Of a stretch of 55,264 nt of DNA, positions 22,701 to 25,700 are shown piece by piece. The first letter of the stretch is position 1. Each line of letters begins with the position of its first letter. This DNA comes from Candidatus Omnitrophota bacterium (GTDB taxonomy: Bacteria > Omnitrophota > Omnitrophia > Omnitrophales > Aquincolibacteriaceae). A model generated the notes under the pieces. The model was not told the origin of the DNA. It saw only the letters and a program-made list of their open reading frames with translations, and did no database searches. Both the position numbers and the translations under genes were made by a program. Location of the stretch: the NCBI GenBank assembly GCA_016930235.1, contig JAFGHI010000055.1, forward strand, positions 1-55,264, read 5' to 3'.

Positions 22701-25700
22701 CGTTTTGATGAGATTGTCCGGCGACTGGAGGCGGCATTCGATCAACCCGTGATGCGCTCCGAGATGCGGGATGTGACGGCCCAGGGCCTAGGGACCGGGG
22801 ACTTTGAAGCCGGCCGCACAAAGTTAGAAAATCATGCCGGTGCCGTCTTGATAAAATCCGGAAATCTTTCGCCTGCGGCTATCCCCGGCGAACATACGGA
22901 AATGAGGGAGGCCGATTTTGAAACGGAAGAGGATATCGTCCAGGGATTAGAAACATATTTGAATGGTGAGCAGGTCGTAATAAGTTGGCCGTACGGTTCC
23001 TGGGGAGAAGTTCAAGCTTATTTAAGCGAATTGGAACCTGTCGATAGCAGGCTGTACCGGCTCTCAGTGAGGGCAGATGCCGTGTGGGCTAGTCAGCAAA
23101 AAGGGTTGAAGTCCCTCTTTGATCCTGGTTTTTTACCCGGGGCTTTTGGGCAAATTTTATTGGATTTTTCTTTTATGCAAACGGCCGAAGGACAGGCCGT
23201 TCCGGCCTTAATCATCCGCGAGATACAACCAAGCGGCGGTTTTCGCGCCCTCAATAAAGCAAAAAGGCAGAGGCTTGCTCCTTGGCGCGAAAAGGCGATT
23301 GAAAAAGTCCTGAAATGGGCAAAATCCCGGGGGGTCGACGTATTTGCCGCGACCGGGTCGATCATTAAGGATTATTATCCTTACGATTTTTCCGATTACG
23401 AATTAAAGTCGAACTATCTGGCGCCTTTTGTGGGGGATCAGTGGACAGTTGCAGAACTTCCCACAGAAATTATTTATTTTTGGGAAAGTTTTCCAACCTA
23501 CCTGCCGGATACAAATCACCAAGGCCTCAAAAAGTTTCCCTGGCATGTTTTTACGGGTAATCGGTCGATAAGCAGGGAACGCTCCGAGCTGCACTCAACT
23601 CCAGCTGAGTTGAGTACTGCGCGGGTCTCGGCCCGGCGGCCTCGCTCCGAGCTGCGGGAAGATATTTCAAAGCTCGACTGGTCCGAAAGATTGAATATTG
23701 TTCATCACAAGATCCAAGAAGGTCTAACACCCCCAGTTTTACTAACGGATGAGGAGATTCGAACTTATTTTGGTGAGGAGGTTCTTGAAAAATCAAAGTT
23801 AGAAGGCAAGCAATTTTATCTTCGGCTCTTAACGCCGGAAGACCAGAAGTTTTTAGAAGACTGGAAGCGTGGTCTTGCGGAGGACCGGGAATGGAGGACA
23901 TGGTGGCACTCGCGTCCTAACGGGCCTCACAAAGATTTGCCCTATTTTCCCGGCCTTGTTTTTTCAGGATTCAATATCGGCCTTGTTTCGAAAATGGAAG
24001 GAGAAGAATATCTGGAAGGATACTTTTTGGGCGAACCCATATTGCGAGGATTTGATACCGATGCAAAGATGTTTACGTTTAAACTCGCCATCCCGCGCAT
24101 GGAGCTTTCTTACAAGAATATCGGGGAACGCGCTCAGATCCAAGGGGTTTCCGATTTACTTTTTGATTATCTCATCAAATTTGCTGCTGATGACACCCAT
24201 TTCATCCGGCATGGAATCAGTTTTAACCCTGCGACCCCGGGCAGTCATTCTTTTGTCGAACGTCGGGCCCTTGAAAAAGTGGGCGGTCAACGGGGGCTGA
24301 CGCAGAAGGGCATTGTCTCCGAGTTTGGAAGGCGAGGACTTGAACGGATGTTTAATACACGCCAATCAGAACTTCGTCGCACCTTTGTGCAAACTTTCGA
24401 CCGGGAGAGTGTGGAAACCTTATGGTATCCCGCCTCCGGGCAGGATGATGCCGAAACGCTCGCAAAAGCTGTCAAAGTTTTCCCGAATCTTCATACGGCG
24501 GTATTCCAGACGCTCGATATCGGAAAATTTCGTTTAGGAACAACGGCCGGTCATCAACAGACTGTGCTTTGGAAGGCGTTACGTCATAGCGGGTTCACGG
24601 TTTTGGGGGAGACCCTTCAGTTTGATGGTGATTTCAACAAACCGCTTCCGCAAGGGGGGCATTACAGTTTCAAGATTCGTAAACCGGACGGCAACGAACT
24701 GACTCTTTGGTTTCTGCATGAGGACGCTTATCGGGATTTGCCGGAAGGCATGGGGATTTCAGGGCCTTTTGATGCGACGGTTTTAGAGCTTCCCGGAGAC
24801 GGCAGTGAGCTGGCCAAAGATCAGAACTTCTGGGATAAGGTTTTTAGGATGACGAAACAGGTTGTCTTGAACGGCACTCCATTTTTGCCCGAAGATTTAA
24901 GAGAGTTTGTGCCGCTTCATCCCGCTCAAACTTTGGATCTTCAGCGCCAGCTTGAATTTCGTTCCGTTCATCATGGTGAACCCGGCTTTGTCCAGCCTTG
25001 GTTTCCGGGCTATATGAATATTTTGGTTCGCCCTCCGCTAACAGGCGAAGCATCTCGGAATAATCTTGAATTGATGCCTCCCGGTTTTGATGAGACTCTG
25101 GACAAACTGCAACGTGCGTTCAGTCAGCTTCTTTACGAAATTCAGCATCGGGAAGGCTTTTTGGATTTAATGAAGCACGCGAATACGCGTTCAAAAAGAC
25201 CGGTAGGCCTTATTTTGGGTGAAAAGCTGGGTTTTCCCGTTCTTCATCTTCACACCCATCGTTATGAAAATGAAACCTCCCGCCAGCCTTTTACCCTGAA
25301 GGACCCAAGCTTTGTCGTATCGCCCGGCATTCAGGCCGGCCGGCTGACTTTAAACTTATCAATTTATGGTGAGGTCCCGGAAGGCCACGGCCTCTGGTAT
25401 CTCTACCAAGATCTTGTTTTCCGGTTGGAACAAGTGATTGCCAAGGAGTTCGGGATGACCTTTGTGAATCATACCGTGAAGTCCAAAGATAAAATCATCC
25501 CGCGTTCGGAATTAAGAAGACCAAAGACTGAAGACCAAAGACCACAGACAAATAAAGCCCCCCTCACCCTTTCCCTCTCCCCTGAGGGGAGAGGGGTGGG
25601 TGAGAGATCCACCGCAGGGAAAACAGCCGAGGAACTAAGAACTAGGAATTATGGATTAGGAACTAATGATTTCAAACGGCGGGGCCCCCAAGAGGTACCG

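Noticed and set aside
11650..23652. RSEL hairpin cassettes as integron attC sites
   Set aside because: Covarying hairpins between exchangeable modules suggested it, but the core GTTRRRY/RYYYAAC consensus is absent and no integrase gene is visible.
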